DNA from: Chloroflexota bacterium
GTDB lineage: Bacteria; Chloroflexota; Limnocylindria; P2-11E
Direction: 5' to 3'
Assembly: GCA_005883775.1 (NCBI GenBank)
Contig: VBEU01000162.1
Location: 1 to 44,067 of the forward strand
Length of the DNA stretch: 44,067 nucleotides
Shown here: positions 1-8,168 of the stretch, in pieces
How positions within the stretch are numbered: position 1 is the stretch's first letter
How the letters are laid out: every line of letters begins with the position of its first letter
Made by a program: the position numbers and the translations under genes
The notes under the pieces: generated by a model
What the model saw: only the letters and a program-made list of their open reading frames with translations
What the model was told of the DNA's origin: nothing
The model's database searches: none

Positions 1-482
1 AGCGGGTTGCGCCAGGCGGTCACGCGTACGGAGTCGACATGACCGACGAGATGCTCGCGGTGGCCCGCGGAAATCAGGAGAAGGCCGCCGTGAGAAACGC
101 GACGTTTCTCAAGGGGACCATCGAGCGGATCCCGCTCCCGGAGGCCAGCGTCGATGTCGTCATCTCCAACTGCGTGATCAACCTGGCCGCGGACAAGCGC
201 GCGGTCCTCCGCGAGGCCTACCGCGTCCTCGCGCCGGGCGGCCGGTTCGCGGTCGCGGACATGGTCGCCCTTGCGGAACTCCCCGCGGAAGTCAAGCGCT
301 CGCTCGATCAGTGGGCCGGCTGCGTCGCGGGGACGATCTCGATCGGCGACTACACCACAGCGCTGCGCGACGCTGGTTTCCGCGACGTCGACGTCGAGAT
401 CACACGCGAGACGCGCCTCGAGGGCGTCGACGGTGCGATCGCGAGCGCATACATCCGCGCGCGAAAGGAGGCCACTCCATGA
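1..482 (+). CDS. arsM: Arsenite methyltransferase ArsM, C-terminal part (5' truncated by window)
   Basis: SAM-dependent methyltransferase expected to methylate As(III) in the cytoplasm. The reading frame is open to the left edge (in-frame residues before the first ATG at 39 read GHAYGVD), so the gene starts outside the window; the ATG at 39 is internal. Numbering from that ATG, one sees MTDEMLAVAR after the SAM-binding strand, IPLPEASVDVVISNCVINL (Cys45) and WAGCVAGT (Cys95). In the ArsM family two cysteines at these places bind As(III), which separates ArsM from ubiquinone/menaquinone methyltransferases. The stop overlaps the start of the 25-residue Cys-rich peptide (ATGA), so the two are translationally coupled. 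The third family cysteine would lie upstream of the window. Confidence in ArsM rather than a generic class I methyltransferase is good but rests on motif memory. Confidence 0.85.
   Translation, partial: RVAPGGHAYGVDMTDEMLAVARGNQEKAAVRNATFLKGTIERIPLPEASVDVVISNCVINLAADKRAVLREAYRVLAPGGRFAVADMVALAELPAEVKRSLDQWAGCVAGTISIGDYTTALRDAGFRDVDVEITRETRLEGVDGAIASAYIRARKEATP
464..471 (+). promoter_or_regulatory. Shine-Dalgarno site for the Cys-rich peptide
   Basis: AAAGGAGG lies inside the last codons of arsM and ends 7 bases before the ATG at 479. It is one of the strongest ribosome binding sites in the window, and it supports translation of the very short downstream ORF. Confidence 0.8.
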
Positions 483-556
483 ACGAGCCCTGCTGCCCCG
501 CTCCCTGCTGCCCTGCCCCGGACTGCTGCCCGCCCGACGAGGCGCCCTGCTGCTAG
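479..556 (+). CDS. 25-residue cysteine-rich peptide coupled to arsM (putative arsenic-binding)
   Basis: The product is MNEPCCPAPCCPAPDCC followed by PPDEAPCC: 8 cysteines in 25 residues, all in four vicinal pairs spaced CC-x3-CC-x4-CC-x6-CC, with prolines between. The start codon overlaps the arsM stop as ATGA, and a near-perfect Shine-Dalgarno (464-471) sits 7 bases upstream. This combination is hard to explain by chance in a dispensable frame. Vicinal thiols are the classic ligands of trivalent arsenic, so I infer a metallothionein-like scavenger or As(III) carrier to ArsM. I know no named family for it, and the gene is below usual annotation length cut-offs. Function is inference; existence as a gene is well supported. 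Confidence 0.75.
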   Translation: MNEPCCPAPCCPAPDCCPPDEAPCC

Positions 557-580
557 CCAACTAGAATCTTTCGCACCCGA

Positions 581-1618
581 GTGCGTGATGTGATCGGGCA
601 GCGTCGCCTGCTCGCTCGTCTGGGCGAGAAAGCGCTCGAGGGCGACGTGGCCCATGCGTATGAGCTCAGCGGCCCGCGGTCGATCGGCAAGCGAACGGTG
701 GCCATCCGGCTGGCGCAGACCCTTTTCTGCACCAGCGAGCCACGCGCCGCCGGTGGCTGCGGGATCTGCCTTGCTTGCCGCAAGGTCGAGCATCTCACCC
801 ATCCCGACATCCGGCTGGTCACACGGCTGATCGACCTCGAGAAAGACTCCGACAAGAAGCTCATCGCGATCGAGCAGATCCGGGAGATGCAGCAGGACCT
901 CGCGCTCCGCCCGCTGGAGGGGAACTGGCGGGTGGTCATCATCGACGACGCGGCGGATCTCTCCGAGCACGCGGAGGTCGCGCTTCTCAAGACGCTCGAG
1001 GAGCCCCCGATCCACTCCGTCCTCCTCCTGTTGACCCCGACCCCGGCGCGCCTGCTCGAGACGATCCGCTCCCGGTTGGTGCCGCTCCCGATGCGACTCG
1101 TGCCGACCGCGGATATCGCCGACGGTCTGAGCAAGCGGTTCGGCACCGATGCGCGTCGTCACGCTGCCGCGGGCGCGGGCCGGCCAGGTCTGGCGATCGC
1201 GCTCGCGAACGACGAGGCCGCACGAAAGGCGCGCCGAACCCTTGAGGCCGAGTTCTACAAGCTCGTCGGGAGCGGTCTCACCGACCGCTTCGCGTGGGCG
1301 GTCGATCTGGCAGAGTCCGAGCGCGACCCGCAGAAGCGCAACGACGTCATCCAGTCACGCCTCGTCGGATGGAGCGAGCTGGCGCGCGATGCCGCCGTCG
1401 CGGCGCACGGCGCTGAGGGAGCGCTGCGTCCGGACCGCGCGCGCGAGTCGGCCGCACTCGCGAAGGCGGTCGGGCAGCGCGAGCTCGTGGACCTCGCGCT
1501 CTCGCTCGATCGGTGGAGGCGTGACGTCATCGAGTCGAACGTGAACGCGCGGATGTTGCTCGAGCTTCTCGCGTTACGGCTTCCTTACGCCGCCGCGTTC
1601 GCCGGAGGGGCTGCATGA
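581..1618 (+). CDS. holB: DNA polymerase III subunit delta' (HolB)
   Basis: AAA+ clamp-loader subunit of about 345 residues. Visible in order: N-terminal VIGQRRLLARL box, phosphate-loop-like GPRSIGKRT (about residues 32-40), a four-cysteine-type zinc module CGICLACRKVEHLTHPD, IDDAADLSEHAEVALLKTLEEPP (family box for helices facing the DNA polymerase clamp loader) and the sensor/arginine-finger-like IRSRL. The start is GTG at 581; no in-frame ATG lies upstream. A TAGAAT hexamer at 562-567 could be the -10 element, leaving a very short leader. The stop overlaps the start of the next gene (ATGA at 1615-1618). HolB next to a PSP1/RicT gene is a well-known arrangement in Firmicutes (holB-yaaT) and supports both calls. 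Confidence 0.88.
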   Translation: MRDVIGQRRLLARLGEKALEGDVAHAYELSGPRSIGKRTVAIRLAQTLFCTSEPRAAGGCGICLACRKVEHLTHPDIRLVTRLIDLEKDSDKKLIAIEQIREMQQDLALRPLEGNWRVVIIDDAADLSEHAEVALLKTLEEPPIHSVLLLLTPTPARLLETIRSRLVPLPMRLVPTADIADGLSKRFGTDARRHAAAGAGRPGLAIALANDEAARKARRTLEAEFYKLVGSGLTDRFAWAVDLAESERDPQKRNDVIQSRLVGWSELARDAAVAAHGAEGALRPDRARESAALAKAVGQRELVDLALSLDRWRRDVIESNVNARMLLELLALRLPYAAAFAGGAA

Positions 1619-2613
1619 TCACGCCGCGGACGGTGATCGGCGCACGGTTCATGAAGGCCGGCCGGATGTATTTCTTCGAGACGCGCGGCGTCGACGACGT
1701 CGACCTGAACGACTTCGTCATCGTGCACACGGAGCTCGGGGAGGACGCCGCCCGCGTCGCGATCCTGCCGACGGACTCGCCTCTCGTGATGGTCGACCCG
1801 CCGCTCGGGAACGTCGTCCGCAAAGCCACCGGCGCGGATCTCTTCGCGCTGAACAAGCACAAGCGGATGGAGGAGGACGCGACGAGAGCCGCCGCCGAAA
1901 TGGCTCGCGCGCGAAACCTTCGGGTGAAGATCCTTGGGGCGGACTGGCAATTCGATGGGTCGAGCCTCGTCTTCTTCTTCTCGAGCGATGAGCGGCCCGA
2001 CCTCAGCGAGCTCAACGCGGCATTGGCTGCGCACTTCGGCACGCGCATCGAGTTCCGGCGGATGGGCGCGCGCGACGAGACAAAGGTGATGACCGGCGTG
2101 GGCACATGCGGCCGTGAGCTGTGCTGTTCCTCGTGGCTCGACAAGTTCTCGAACATCTCGATACGGATGGCCAAGGAACAAGATCTGCCCCTGAATCAGT
2201 CGAAGCTGACCGGCGTGTGCGGGCGGCTCAAGTGCTGCCTGATCTACGAGCTCGAGACCTACCAGGAGGTGAAGGGCAAGCTGCCCAAGCTCGGCGACAC
2301 CTTCCACATCCCCTCCTGCGTGAGCGGCTCGTGCGGGACCTCCGGCTGCGCCACGACGCAAGGGGTCAACGTGGTGAAGGAATCCATCGTCGTCGGGATG
2401 GTCGACGGGACGCGCAAGGAGCTCACCGCGACGGAGCTTGGCGTCACGTTCACGGCGATACCGGCGCACACGAAGGGCGTCGGGAGCTACGGCAGCGACG
2501 AGGTCCCGCGTCAGGAGCGCCCAACGCCGATAACGGAGACCGGCGACGGCCAACGCAAGCGCCGTCGTCGTCGCGGAAAGCGTCGCGGCGGCAGGGGCGC
2601 GCCGCCGAGCTAG
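1615..2613 (+). CDS. ricT: PSP1-domain protein, RicT/YaaT family
   Basis: A 332-residue PSP1 protein. In Bacillus the homologue YaaT (RicT) works with YlbF and YmcA in a complex that carries Fe-S clusters and stimulates mRNA processing. The paired cysteine motifs are present: CGRELCC (Cys165, 170, 171) and CGRLKCC (Cys202, 207, 208), followed by LIYELETYQE. Unusual is a further cysteine run, CVSGSCGTSGC (Cys235, 240, 245), where most PSP1 proteins have a plain glycine loop. The last about 20 residues are strongly basic (KRRRRRGKRRGGRG), suggesting nucleic-acid contact. Starts with ATG overlapping the holB stop; its TAG stop shares a CTAG with the convergent DinB-like gene. Confidence 0.88.
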   Translation: MITPRTVIGARFMKAGRMYFFETRGVDDVDLNDFVIVHTELGEDAARVAILPTDSPLVMVDPPLGNVVRKATGADLFALNKHKRMEEDATRAAAEMARARNLRVKILGADWQFDGSSLVFFFSSDERPDLSELNAALAAHFGTRIEFRRMGARDETKVMTGVGTCGRELCCSSWLDKFSNISIRMAKEQDLPLNQSKLTGVCGRLKCCLIYELETYQEVKGKLPKLGDTFHIPSCVSGSCGTSGCATTQGVNVVKESIVVGMVDGTRKELTATELGVTFTAIPAHTKGVGSYGSDEVPRQERPTPITETGDGQRKRRRRRGKRRGGRGAPPS

Positions 2614-3080
2614 CCCGCGGCCCGCGCCTTTGCCAAGTCGCGCGTGAGCTGCGCCTGGCCGGCGTGCTCCGCGGTGTGCGAGATGCTGTGAACAAGCCGG
2701 TCGCGTACGGTCCCGCGAGTCCCCGGCCACCTGCGGAACGGAGGCTCGCGCTCTTCGTCGAGCCGGCCCTCGAGCCCGACGAGCGCGTCATCGATCCGGC
2801 GGCGGACTTCGCTCGCACGAGCGGCGAGGTGTGCCGCCCCGCCCTTCGCTGCGAACTCCGCATCGCGATTGCGCACGACGGTCTTTCCGGCTGCTTCTCC
2901 GACGACGTGCTGCTCCGCCGATCCGAGCGCATGGGTCACGAGCACGAGCAGCGAGTTCGCGCCCGGCGCCGGCGGCTTCCAGTTGACGGCCTCGTCGTCG
3001 AGATCGGCGATCGTCTCGAGGAGACGGTCGAACTCGTAGTCGAAGCGGATCCGAAAAGACTCGATCTCGAGTGAGCTCAT
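2610..3080 (-). CDS. DinB-like four-helix protein
   Basis: A 156-residue helical protein. The pattern resembles the DinB/DUF664 superfamily, whose members hold a divalent metal through histidines on separate helices and include thiol-dependent S-transferases. Candidate ligands are LVTHALGSAEQHV near residue 50 and HSISHTAEHAGQ near 132-143. The ATG start overlaps the stop of the upstream polyprenyl synthase gene by one base (TGATG), so the two are probably co-transcribed. The stop is convergent with ricT at a shared CTAG. The precise substrate is unknown; the family call is moderately sure. Confidence 0.65.
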   Translation of the reverse strand: MSSLEIESFRIRFDYEFDRLLETIADLDDEAVNWKPPAPGANSLLVLVTHALGSAEQHVVGEAAGKTVVRNRDAEFAAKGGAAHLAARASEVRRRIDDALVGLEGRLDEEREPPFRRWPGTRGTVRDRLVHSISHTAEHAGQAQLTRDLAKARAAG

Positions 3081-4060
3081 CAGCGCACGCGGCTCACAAC
3101 GAAGTCCGCGGCCTCGCGCAGAGCGTCGCGCTCCGGTCGATCCGGAAGCCGGTCGAGCGCGCGGAGGGCTGCGTCGTGAAAGGCAAGTGCACGCTGGCGC
3201 GCCCGTTCGGGACCACTCGAGCCACGGATCTCCGCGAGCAGCGCACGCATGTCGCTTTCGGTCTTGGCAGGGGCCAGGATGCGCGCCTCGAGGTCGCCGC
3301 CGGTGCCGTCACGTTCGAGGACGGCGTAGATCATCGGCAAGGTCGGCATCCCCTCGAGGAGATCCTGGCCGACGGCCTTCCCCAGCTCAGCCGCATCGCC
3401 GACGAGATCGAGGACGTCATCGGTGATCTGGAAGGCCATACCGAGGTTTGTCCCAAACGCTCCGAGCGCGGCGACATGATCCGGCTCGGCATCGGCGAGG
3501 AGAGCCGCTCCCTGGCTGCACGCCGCGTAGAGCGACGCGGTCTTCAGCTCGATGCGGTCGAGATACGCGGCCTCGCTGGGAAGGGACCGCGTCGCGGTGA
3601 TCTCGCCGAGCTCGCCATCGCAGAGCGCGAAGACGGTCTGCGCGACGATCGCGATGACCTCGGGCTTCGGTAACACGGCCGCGAGCGCGTAAGCCTTCGC
3701 GAAGAGGTAGTCACCGACGATGAGGGCCACGTCGTCGTTCCACTTCGCGTTCACGGTCTGAATGTTTCGGCGCATCTCGGCACGGTCGACCACATCGTCG
3801 TGCACGAGCGATGCGGTGTGCACGAGCTCGAGCGACTCGGCGAGGTTCAGAACGACGCCGCGGTCTTGACCCGGGCCGAATCGCGACGAGAGGAACACGA
3901 GGGTCGGCCGGAGCAGCTTTCCCGGAGTGGTGAAGAGATGCGCGACGGCATCTCGGAAGACGGGATGCGCGCCGCGGCCGACCTCGAGGAGGCGCCGCTC
4001 GAGCTCGCGCAGCTCGCTCTCGACGGGTGCGTAGAAGGAAGCGCTGGTGACCGCCCTCAC
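3080..4060 (-). CDS. Polyprenyl diphosphate synthase (heptaprenyl/octaprenyl type)
   Basis: Trans-prenyltransferase of 326 residues that condenses isopentenyl diphosphate on allylic primers for quinone or lipid-carrier side chains. Visible motifs: GKLLRP (about 47-52), first aspartate-rich motif HDDVVDRAEMRR (DDVVD 88-92), GDYLFAKA, and second aspartate-rich motif FQITDDVLD (214-218). No bulky pair is seen just before the first motif, which fits a long-chain product, but chain length cannot be fixed from this. Start is GTG at 4060, exactly 7 bases after a TAGACT hexamer, so the mRNA may be leaderless. Followed by a DinB-like gene. Confidence 0.88.
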   Translation of the reverse strand: MRAVTSASFYAPVESELRELERRLLEVGRGAHPVFRDAVAHLFTTPGKLLRPTLVFLSSRFGPGQDRGVVLNLAESLELVHTASLVHDDVVDRAEMRRNIQTVNAKWNDDVALIVGDYLFAKAYALAAVLPKPEVIAIVAQTVFALCDGELGEITATRSLPSEAAYLDRIELKTASLYAACSQGAALLADAEPDHVAALGAFGTNLGMAFQITDDVLDLVGDAAELGKAVGQDLLEGMPTLPMIYAVLERDGTGGDLEARILAPAKTESDMRALLAEIRGSSGPERARQRALAFHDAALRALDRLPDRPERDALREAADFVVSRVR

Positions 4061-4067
4061 GCGGCCG

Positions 4068-4073
4068 AGTCTA
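4068..4073 (-). promoter_or_regulatory. Putative -10 element (TAGACT) of the polyprenyl synthase gene
   Basis: On the minus strand the sequence reads TAGACT-CGGCCGC-GTG. The 7-base spacing places the expected transcription start at or next to the GTG start codon. The same spacing occurs at 6950 and 10948, and the 11-mer ACTCGGCCGCG recurs before the gluconokinase gene. Confidence 0.5.
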
Positions 4074-4093
4074 GGGACGAATCCGCGCTTTGC

Positions 4094-6357
4094 TTAGGGC
4101 TTCCGTGACGGCTTCGGCTGCGGCGTCGGTAGCGGTGGACTCGTCTGTCCCGGCGGCTGCGCCGATGGCGCACCACTCGATCCGGGTGAGGAGGACGGCG
4201 CGATCGGTCTGGGCGCGAACCCGCAGATCTGCCAGCTGAAGCGGCCGTAGCTGTACGCGCCGGAAACCGCGCCCGAGGCCCAGGCGTTGTAATCCCTCTG
4301 CCAGTCGAGGAACGGTGCGCGAAGGTTGATCCCGCACGAGGTGTAGAAGGTGCGGTCGTCGGTCGTCGGCTCGGTGCCCTGCACGTAGTGCTCGGTCCAG
4401 CGGAAGGTCGAAGGGCAGTACGGCCCGGGCAACAGGCCTGAGCCATTGCCGCCGTAAATGGAAGGGTTCACGCAAACGACCTTGTCGACGATCCCGTCCG
4501 GCCGCGGATACCAATCGGGCGGCAGGCTGGCGACGACGGTCTTCATGTAGTCACGCCAAAGCACGCCTGGACCGAGCGCCGATGAGATGCCGCGCATTTC
4601 CGAGTGGCCGTTCGGCCGATCGTCGTCCACGGACCGAACACGAAGGAGCCCTGCGGGTTGGTGTTGTCCTTCAGGATGTCATCCATGATCCAGGCGTAAC
4701 GCTGGTCGATCACGCGCCGTCCCTCGGGCTTGGAGTAGTCCTTCACGACCTTTCCCGAGGGGTCGACGATCTTCAGGATGAAGGTGGGATCGACACGCAC
4801 GCCCAAGTTCGCGATCGTCTGGTATGCACTCGCCATGTCGATGAGTCGCATCTCGCCCGCGCCGATCCCGAACGAGAGACCGAGCTGCGAGCGATCCCAG
4901 TCCCGGTTGATGCCGAGCTGATGGACCGTGTCGATGATCGCGTCGACGCCGACAAGACGCGTGACCTCGAGCGCGGGGAGGTTCAGGGATTCACGCAGCG
5001 CCTGACGGATGGTGACCGGGCCGTGCTGCTCCTTCGTCGCGTCCTTCGGGCTGTAGCTCTTGCCACTGCCGTCGGGCATGTTGAACTGGATGTCGTAGAG
5101 CTGGGTCGACGCCGTCATCCCCAACTTGAGCATGCCCGTCAGGTAGGTGAAGAGCTTGAATGTCGACCCCGGCTGACGGAAGGCGATGCCGGCGTGGTCG
5201 TAGTCGCCCTGTACCTGAGGGGTGTGCATGTAGTAGTCGTAGCTCCCGACGTACGCGAGGATCTCGCCGGTCGTCGGATCCATCGTGATGAGGGCGGCAT
5301 TGTTGACGTTGTTGCCCTTGAGGGCGTCGACGTGCTGGCGTACCTCTTTCTCGGCAAGCTGCTGCATGTTCCAGTCGAGCGAGGTGTAGACGTCGTACCC
5401 GCCGCGATAGGCCGCTTTCTCGCCGAGGACCTGCACGAGCTGCTCGCGGACCCGGAACGTGAAGTGCGGCGCGTACAGGGACGTCGTCACGGGCTTGACG
5501 ACGATCTCCTCGGCCTTCGCCGCCTCGGCCTCTGCCGCCGTCGCGTAGCCGTTGTCGACCATGGCGTCGAGCACGAGGGCGCGGCGCGCTTTCGCGCCTT
5601 CCATGTTTTGGATCGGGTCGTAGTCCGACGGCGCCTGGGGAAGGCCGGCGAGCAGCGCCATCTGCCCGAGGGTCAGCTGGTTCAGGTCGGTGACGCCGAA
5701 GTACGTGGCCGCGGCCGCCTTCAGTCCATAGGCCTGGTTCCCGTAATAGATCTGGTTGAAGTACATCTCGAGGATCTGGGACTTGCTGAACGTCCGCGTC
5801 GCCTCGACCGCGAGGATCGCTTCTTTGATCTTGCGCGTGAACGTCGGGTCGTCACCGAGGAGGCGCGTCTTGATCAGCTGCTGCGTGATCGTCGAGCCGC
5901 CCTGCGTAATGCGTCCGCTCGCGCTGTTGACCTGGATCGCGCGGATGATGCCACCGACGTCGACGCCGGGGTTGGTCCAAAAGGTCTTGTCCTCGATCGC
6001 GATCGTCGCGTCCTGCATCCGTTTGGGAACGGCATCGATCGAGATCAGATCGCGTCGTTCATCCGAGAGCGTGTAGAGGAGGTGCTGCCCGCTTCGGTCG
6101 TAGATGTGAGTGGTGAGGGGCACCGGCACCGTGGCGAGGTCGCTCGCGGAGGGAAGATCCGAGGCGAAGTAGCCGAACGTCGCGGCCGCGGCGACGCCGA
6201 CGAACGCGAAGCCGGCGAGGAGGACGGCCGTGAGGACGCCCGCGAACGTGCCGACCGGCCGCACCGCGCTGACGCGGCGCGAAAGGCGGCCGCCCGTACG
6301 GGCAGGAAAACGATAGGCACGGTAAGCCCGGCCAGGAGTGATCCCCTTGATGGACAT
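4094..6357 (-). pseudogene. Class A penicillin-binding protein (transglycosylase/transpeptidase), internal deletion and frameshift
   Basis: Bifunctional peptidoglycan synthase. One transmembrane anchor (about residues 36-62), then a GT51 domain with IEDKTFW (121-127) and GGSTITQQLIK, then a transpeptidase domain with the nucleophile motif PGSTFK (Ser398, Lys401) and SLN (457-459). After GPWTTIGRTA (about residue 584, near base 4608) the frame is lost; the family's continuation resumes in another frame as HSEMRGISSALGPGVLWRDY and runs to 4094 with a proline/serine-rich tail. The segment normally carrying the third active-site motif KTG (about 25-30 residues by family memory) is missing. The junction reads GGCCGAACGGCC, an inverted repeat. 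Either a true pseudogene or a consensus/assembly deletion; a programmed frameshift would not restore KTG. Confidence 0.85.
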
Positions 6358-6414
6358 CTGGCTGTTTAACGCACCGGATGCACGGTTCGTGCCATTAGCC
6401 GAGACAGGGGTCGT

Positions 6415-6921
6415 CTAGCGCCGCGCAAAGCGTCCATGCAAGCGAGCGCTGAGAGCTGGCCAGCCCGCCGACGGGCGCGCTTCGAGCGATTCGCGGAGCG
6501 AGCGCTGCGCTTCCCGCGCATCGCCTTCCCACCCCTCGATGAGCGAGCGGTCCTCCGGGCGAAGCGAGTTCGCCGGCCCGCGCCGCTCCATCGCCGACTC
6601 CGCGAGCGACATGCGGTCGTAGAGCTTCGCGACCGCCGCCGCGGCGGGAGCCGCGTGCCGCGCCAGGGTCGCGCTGTACCGGGCGAACTCGCCGTTCTCG
6701 AGCGTGACCGCCTGCTTCGTCTGGTCGAACATCGTGGTGAGCTCGAGGTTTGCGGCGAGCTCGCGGTCGACGGCACTCACCGCGTCCGTCAATTCGCGCC
6801 GCTCCTCAGGATCGGGTACGAGCGGACGCGCGAGCCAGCCGACGACTGCAGCGACGGCGGCCACGATCGCGGCAACGAGATAGGGCACGCTCCCATCGTC
6901 CCACGTCCGCTCTGTATCCAT
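6415..6921 (-). CDS. Single-span membrane protein with helical cytoplasmic or periplasmic part
   Basis: A 168-residue protein with one hydrophobic segment near the N terminus (SVPYLVAAIVAAVAAVVGWL, about residues 11-30). A charged, alanine-rich region that is probably mostly helical follows. I recognise no family. Starts with ATG at 6921, divergent from the AAA ATPase gene; a TATCAA hexamer (6935-6940, minus strand) could be its -10 element, and the palindrome at 6938-6952 overlaps it, so both genes may share control. Confidence 0.6.
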   Translation of the reverse strand: MDTERTWDDGSVPYLVAAIVAAVAAVVGWLARPLVPDPEERRELTDAVSAVDRELAANLELTTMFDQTKQAVTLENGEFARYSATLARHAAPAAAAVAKLYDRMSLAESAMERRGPANSLRPEDRSLIEGWEGDAREAQRSLRESLEARPSAGWPALSARLHGRFARR

Positions 6922-6937
6922 CGCGCGGATGCGCTTG

Positions 6938-6952
6938 ATACATCGGATGTAT
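6938..6952. promoter_or_regulatory. Perfect 7+1+7 palindrome in a divergent promoter (probable operator)
   Basis: ATACATC-G-GATGTAT is an exact inverted repeat. It sits in the 29-41 bases between two divergent starts and overlaps the candidate -10 elements on both strands (TATCAA minus, TATGCT plus). It is AT-rich against a very GC-rich background. Such a position fits a dimeric repressor site; the regulator is not identified. Confidence 0.55.
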
Positions 6953-6955
6953 GCT
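6950..6955 (+). promoter_or_regulatory. Putative -10 element (TATGCT) of the AAA ATPase gene
   Basis: The plus strand reads TATGCT-GCGGGCG-ATG. The 7-base gap to the ATG at 6963 would give a leaderless transcript. The ATG inside the hexamer (6951) is in frame but is better read as part of the promoter; the same arrangement is seen at 10948. Confidence 0.5.
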
Positions 6956-6962
6956 GCGGGCG

Positions 6963-8168
6963 ATGCTCCGACCGCGCGACCGCACGCTCGCGACGCCCTA
7001 CTTCCCCGTCGGAGGTCCCGTCCCCGCGGCCGACCTCGTCGGACGCGAGACGTACCTGCGACGGCTCACGGAGCGGCTCGAGGATGGCCAGCACGTCCTC
7101 ATCTCCGGGCCGCGACGCATCGGGAAGACGTCGATCATCATCGAAGCGCTCCGCCGGCTGCGCCGGCACGGCTCGTACACGGCCTACGTCGACTGCCTCG
7201 GTGCGACTGACATACGCGGGCTGGGCGAGCGCCTGGCGGACGCGGTCCTGCAAAACCTTTCGGGGGTCGAGCGGAGCTTCGAGCACGCCAAGGCGATCGC
7301 CGCGGGGATACAACCGACGGTGAAGGTGAAGTACGAGCACGTGGAGCTCGCGTTACAGCTCGCGCGCGAGACGAACGCGCAGCGTTTCTTCGAAGGCGCC
7401 CTTGACCTCGCGCAGGGCCTTGCCAAGCGCTCGGGCAAGCGCGTCGTGGTGGTGCTCGACGAATTCCAGGCCGCGGGACGGCTCGGCCCGCGCGTCTTCG
7501 ACGTCATGCGCACCCGCTTCCAGGCACACCGTGGTGTGAGCTACGCGTTCCTCGGCTCGGAGCAGGGCATCCTCGAGGAGCTCTTCAGCGCGAAGGGGCA
7601 CGCGTTCTACCGCTTCGCCGTGCCGCTCGACCTGACGGATGCGGGCGGTCACCGCTTCGGCATCGATCCCGACGACTGGCTCGAATACCTCCGCGCGAAG
7701 TTCGCCGCGAAAAAAATGACGATCGACGACGCGAGCATCGACCGACTCCTCGATGCGACCGGCGGCCACCCGCAGGACACGATGCAGGTTTGCGCCGCGC
7801 TCTACTACCTGATGCGCGATGCCGGTTCGCGAAGCGTGACGCCGGACCTTCTGGAAGTCGCCTACGAGCAGGCCATGCGCGAGTTGGAGCGGCCGTTCGC
7901 GCTCCATTGGACGGAGCTCGGCTCGCACAAGTACCTGCAGCAGGTCGCGAAACGGATCGGCCATCGCGCCGTGCTGTACGCGGCCGATGCGGAAGGCGGC
8001 GCCGTACCGCGGCCCGAGGTATTGCGCGCGCTTGCCGCTCTCCAGGAGCGCGGACTCGTCACCAGACTGGGGCGCGGCCGCTACGACTTCGTAGAGCCGA
8101 TGTTCGGCGAGTACGTCCGCCGCCTCGATGAGGGTCTCGTGGCGGCGGCTACTCTTCCGACGAGATGA
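6963..8168 (+). CDS. AAA/STAND-type ATPase with C-terminal winged-helix-like region
   Basis: About 401 residues. Begins with a short lead, then FVGR-like DLVGRETYLRRL, Walker A GPRRIGKTS (49-57) and Walker B VVVVLDEFQ (Asp166-Glu167), with a sensor-like stretch SYAFLGSEQG further on. This layout matches the ATPase group first described in Archaea (PF01637-like), in which the C-terminal part (here roughly residues 320-390, ending VTRLGRGRYDFVEPMFGEYV) resembles a winged helix. Role in these families is often nucleic-acid or signal-related and is not known here. Start chosen at 6963 because of the TATGCT-N7-ATG arrangement; 6951 is the alternative. ATGA overlap couples it to the 62-residue gene. 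Confidence 0.75.
   Translation: MLRPRDRTLATPYFPVGGPVPAADLVGRETYLRRLTERLEDGQHVLISGPRRIGKTSIIIEALRRLRRHGSYTAYVDCLGATDIRGLGERLADAVLQNLSGVERSFEHAKAIAAGIQPTVKVKYEHVELALQLARETNAQRFFEGALDLAQGLAKRSGKRVVVVLDEFQAAGRLGPRVFDVMRTRFQAHRGVSYAFLGSEQGILEELFSAKGHAFYRFAVPLDLTDAGGHRFGIDPDDWLEYLRAKFAAKKMTIDDASIDRLLDATGGHPQDTMQVCAALYYLMRDAGSRSVTPDLLEVAYEQAMRELERPFALHWTELGSHKYLQQVAKRIGHRAVLYAADAEGGAVPRPEVLRALAALQERGLVTRLGRGRYDFVEPMFGEYVRRLDEGLVAAATLPTR

Noticed and set aside
4543..4630. Programmed ribosomal frameshift in the PBP gene
   Set aside because: A frameshift cannot supply the missing KTG-containing segment, and no slippery heptamer is visible at the junction.
4582..6369. A 595-codon open frame antisense to the PBP gene
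   Set aside because: High-GC codon bias leaves antisense frames open; the translation is low-complexity (R, D, V, E) without family motifs and covers a well-recognised gene.
6951..6953. ATG 6951 as the start of the AAA ATPase
   Set aside because: It lies inside the TATGCT hexamer; the same pattern recurs at 10948, making the downstream start (6963) more likely. It cannot be ruled out.
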